DNA from: Nissolia schottii
Lineage: Eukaryota > Streptophyta > Magnoliopsida > Fabales > Fabaceae
Direction: 5' to 3'
Assembly: GCA_003254905.1 (NCBI GenBank)
Contig: QANU01085255.1
Coordinates: forward strand, 1,022,604-1,086,603
DNA: 64,000 nucleotides
In this document: positions 62,870 through 64,000 of the stretch, in pieces
Position numbering within the stretch: the first letter of the stretch is position 1
How the letters are laid out: each line of letters begins with the position of its first letter
Notes under the pieces: model-generated
Databases searched by the model: none
Told to the model about the DNA's origin: nothing
The model's input: the letters and a program-made list of their open reading frames with translations, nothing else
Program-made: the position numbers and the translations under genes

Positions 62870-64000
62870 ATGGTAGTCACTATGCAAATGATGACCAAGC
62901 AGCATCTGCTGACCTACTTCTACCTTTTAGTTTACATATCACTTTCATCGGGGGTGATTCTGTACAACAAGGCAAGGGATCACTGATATGCCGATAAACT
63001 CTCTTGTTTATGTTTTGTGATGTATCTTGTGCTATAATATATTATGCTCAACTCTCTTTAATGGTCACTGGTTTATTGCAGTGGCTCCTTTCCACATTGT
63101 ACTTTAACTTTCCATTTCCAATAACACTCACTATGATCCATATGGCTTTTTCTGGTGCGGTGGCGTTTTTGCTTATCCGCGTTCTGAAGGTATAAGTTTG
63201 TTAGAGTTTGTAATGTCGTAGTTATATTCCTCTTCTTTATTATTTTGTTCACTCCTTAATGCTAATCCCTTCTATGTATTAGCTTTCTCGTGAGAAATAT
63301 ACTGAATTAACTAGATGATGTTTTTATTCACTGTTTTTAACCGATGCAGGTTGTATCACCGATTAAAATGACACTTAATATGTAAGAATTCTACATAGAC
63401 ATTTTGTTTCACATTTCATTTAATTAATATTTTTGGCTTCTCAAAAATGTCTGATTTGCAGATATGTTACTTGTGTGGTCCCTATAAGCGCCTTCTTTGC
63501 AGCAAGTCTGTGGTATGCTATTGATGTTACTGATCTGAAGTTCTAATTTGAGCAAAGCCATTTATAAGTTGTAATGTGTGTCTGTGCCTTAATAGTCCCC
63601 CATATTCGACCTATGATTCTTATCACAGTTGACTTATCTTAAAAAATCTGAGTTAAATTTATATTAAACTAACAATATTTTATATGTTTGCTGTGATTTT
63701 GAAATCTCTTCAATGCATAGGTATACTGTAAGTTGGGTTTAATTACTATATTGTCTATTTAGGTTTGGGAATTCTGCATATTTATACATTTCTGTGGCCT
63801 TCATCCAGATGCTTAAAGCCCTGAGTAAGTTAATTTGTCTATTGCCTATCCATCTGACTTGTTTCTGGAAAATAACTTTCCATAATGGATGACCGTACTT
63901 TATATTTTCTTCATCAAATTTTCAATTTACAGTGCCGGTGGCAACACTTCTTATGGCTGTTATTTGTGGGACTGAAAAATTAAGGTGTGACGTGTTCTCG
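62870..64000 (+). CDS. Sugar-phosphate/phosphate translocator-like protein (TPT/NST family), 5' part
   Basis: Partial; the gene runs off the window. Exons: 62870-62971, 63082-63189, 63350-63381, 63462-63512, 63763-63824, 63933-beyond 64000. The product begins MVVTMQMMTKQHLLTYFYLL. It continues through recognisable family blocks: SSGVILYNKW, FPITLTMIHMAFSG, VVSPIKMTLN, YVTCVVPISAFFAASLWFGN and VAFIQMLKALMPVATLLMA. These match the plant KT/TPT group exemplified by At3g17430 and At1g48230, multi-pass carriers of the drug/metabolite transporter superfamily, probably in Golgi or ER membranes. The substrate is unknown. At least three hydrophobic helices are visible in the part present. Intron 1 uses a GC donor: AACAAG|GCAAGG after 62971, with the next exon starting TGG to give the conserved NKW. 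Confidence 0.9.

Overview
The window is plant nuclear DNA. It has AT-rich intergenic space, intron-rich genes with plant-type splice sites, plant-specific families (an SBP-box factor, a PTI1-like kinase) and plant-type retroelements. The gene content and the repeats fit a papilionoid legume, possibly a Glycine relative, but that placement is an inference from memory. No bacterial features, CRISPR arrays or rRNA/tRNA genes were seen. One ambiguous base (n) lies at 3332.

Layout: 0-10.9 kb holds a 112-bp direct duplication, a broken short-chain dehydrogenase/reductase (SDR) copy, a 742-bp TRIM retroelement with a perfect 5-bp target duplication, a palindromic MITE and an intact two-exon SDR gene (5355-6427). 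11.1-15.0 kb is a seven-exon RING/zinc-finger E3 ligase of the ZNF598/HEL2 family (834 aa). 16.3-25.5 kb is a 20-exon WD40 gene of the WDR6/Rtt10 family (1381 aa). 31.0-33.3 kb is S-adenosylmethionine synthetase (394 aa, coding region unbroken, leader intron). 34.7-35.6 kb is a tandem array with a unit of about 300 bp. 36.6-42.5 kb, minus strand, is a ten-exon SPL1/SPL12-type transcription factor (1004 aa). 43.4-50 kb is repeat-rich: two SINE copies in opposite orientation, a CACTA-like terminus, and a 5'-truncated L1 LINE with a perfect 16-bp target duplication. 53.9 kb has another long-armed MITE. 56.7-59.7 kb is a PTI1-like kinase (361 aa). 62.9 kb to the window edge is the 5' part of a sugar-phosphate/phosphate translocator-like gene, with a third SINE-like element in its leader intron.

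I rebuilt all exon structures by hand from splice sites, phase and family conservation. Phases closed exactly for every complete gene. Four introns in three genes need a GC rather than GT donor. No operon-like or coordinated novel system is visible: the genes are independent loci. The ZNF598/HEL2 and WDR6 neighbours both act in translation (collided-ribosome sensing and tRNA wobble 2'-O-methylation), but nothing in the sequence shows this is more than chance. The least explained items are the 300-bp array, the SINE-like family, the subterminal-repeat/palindrome segments and the GC-AG introns.
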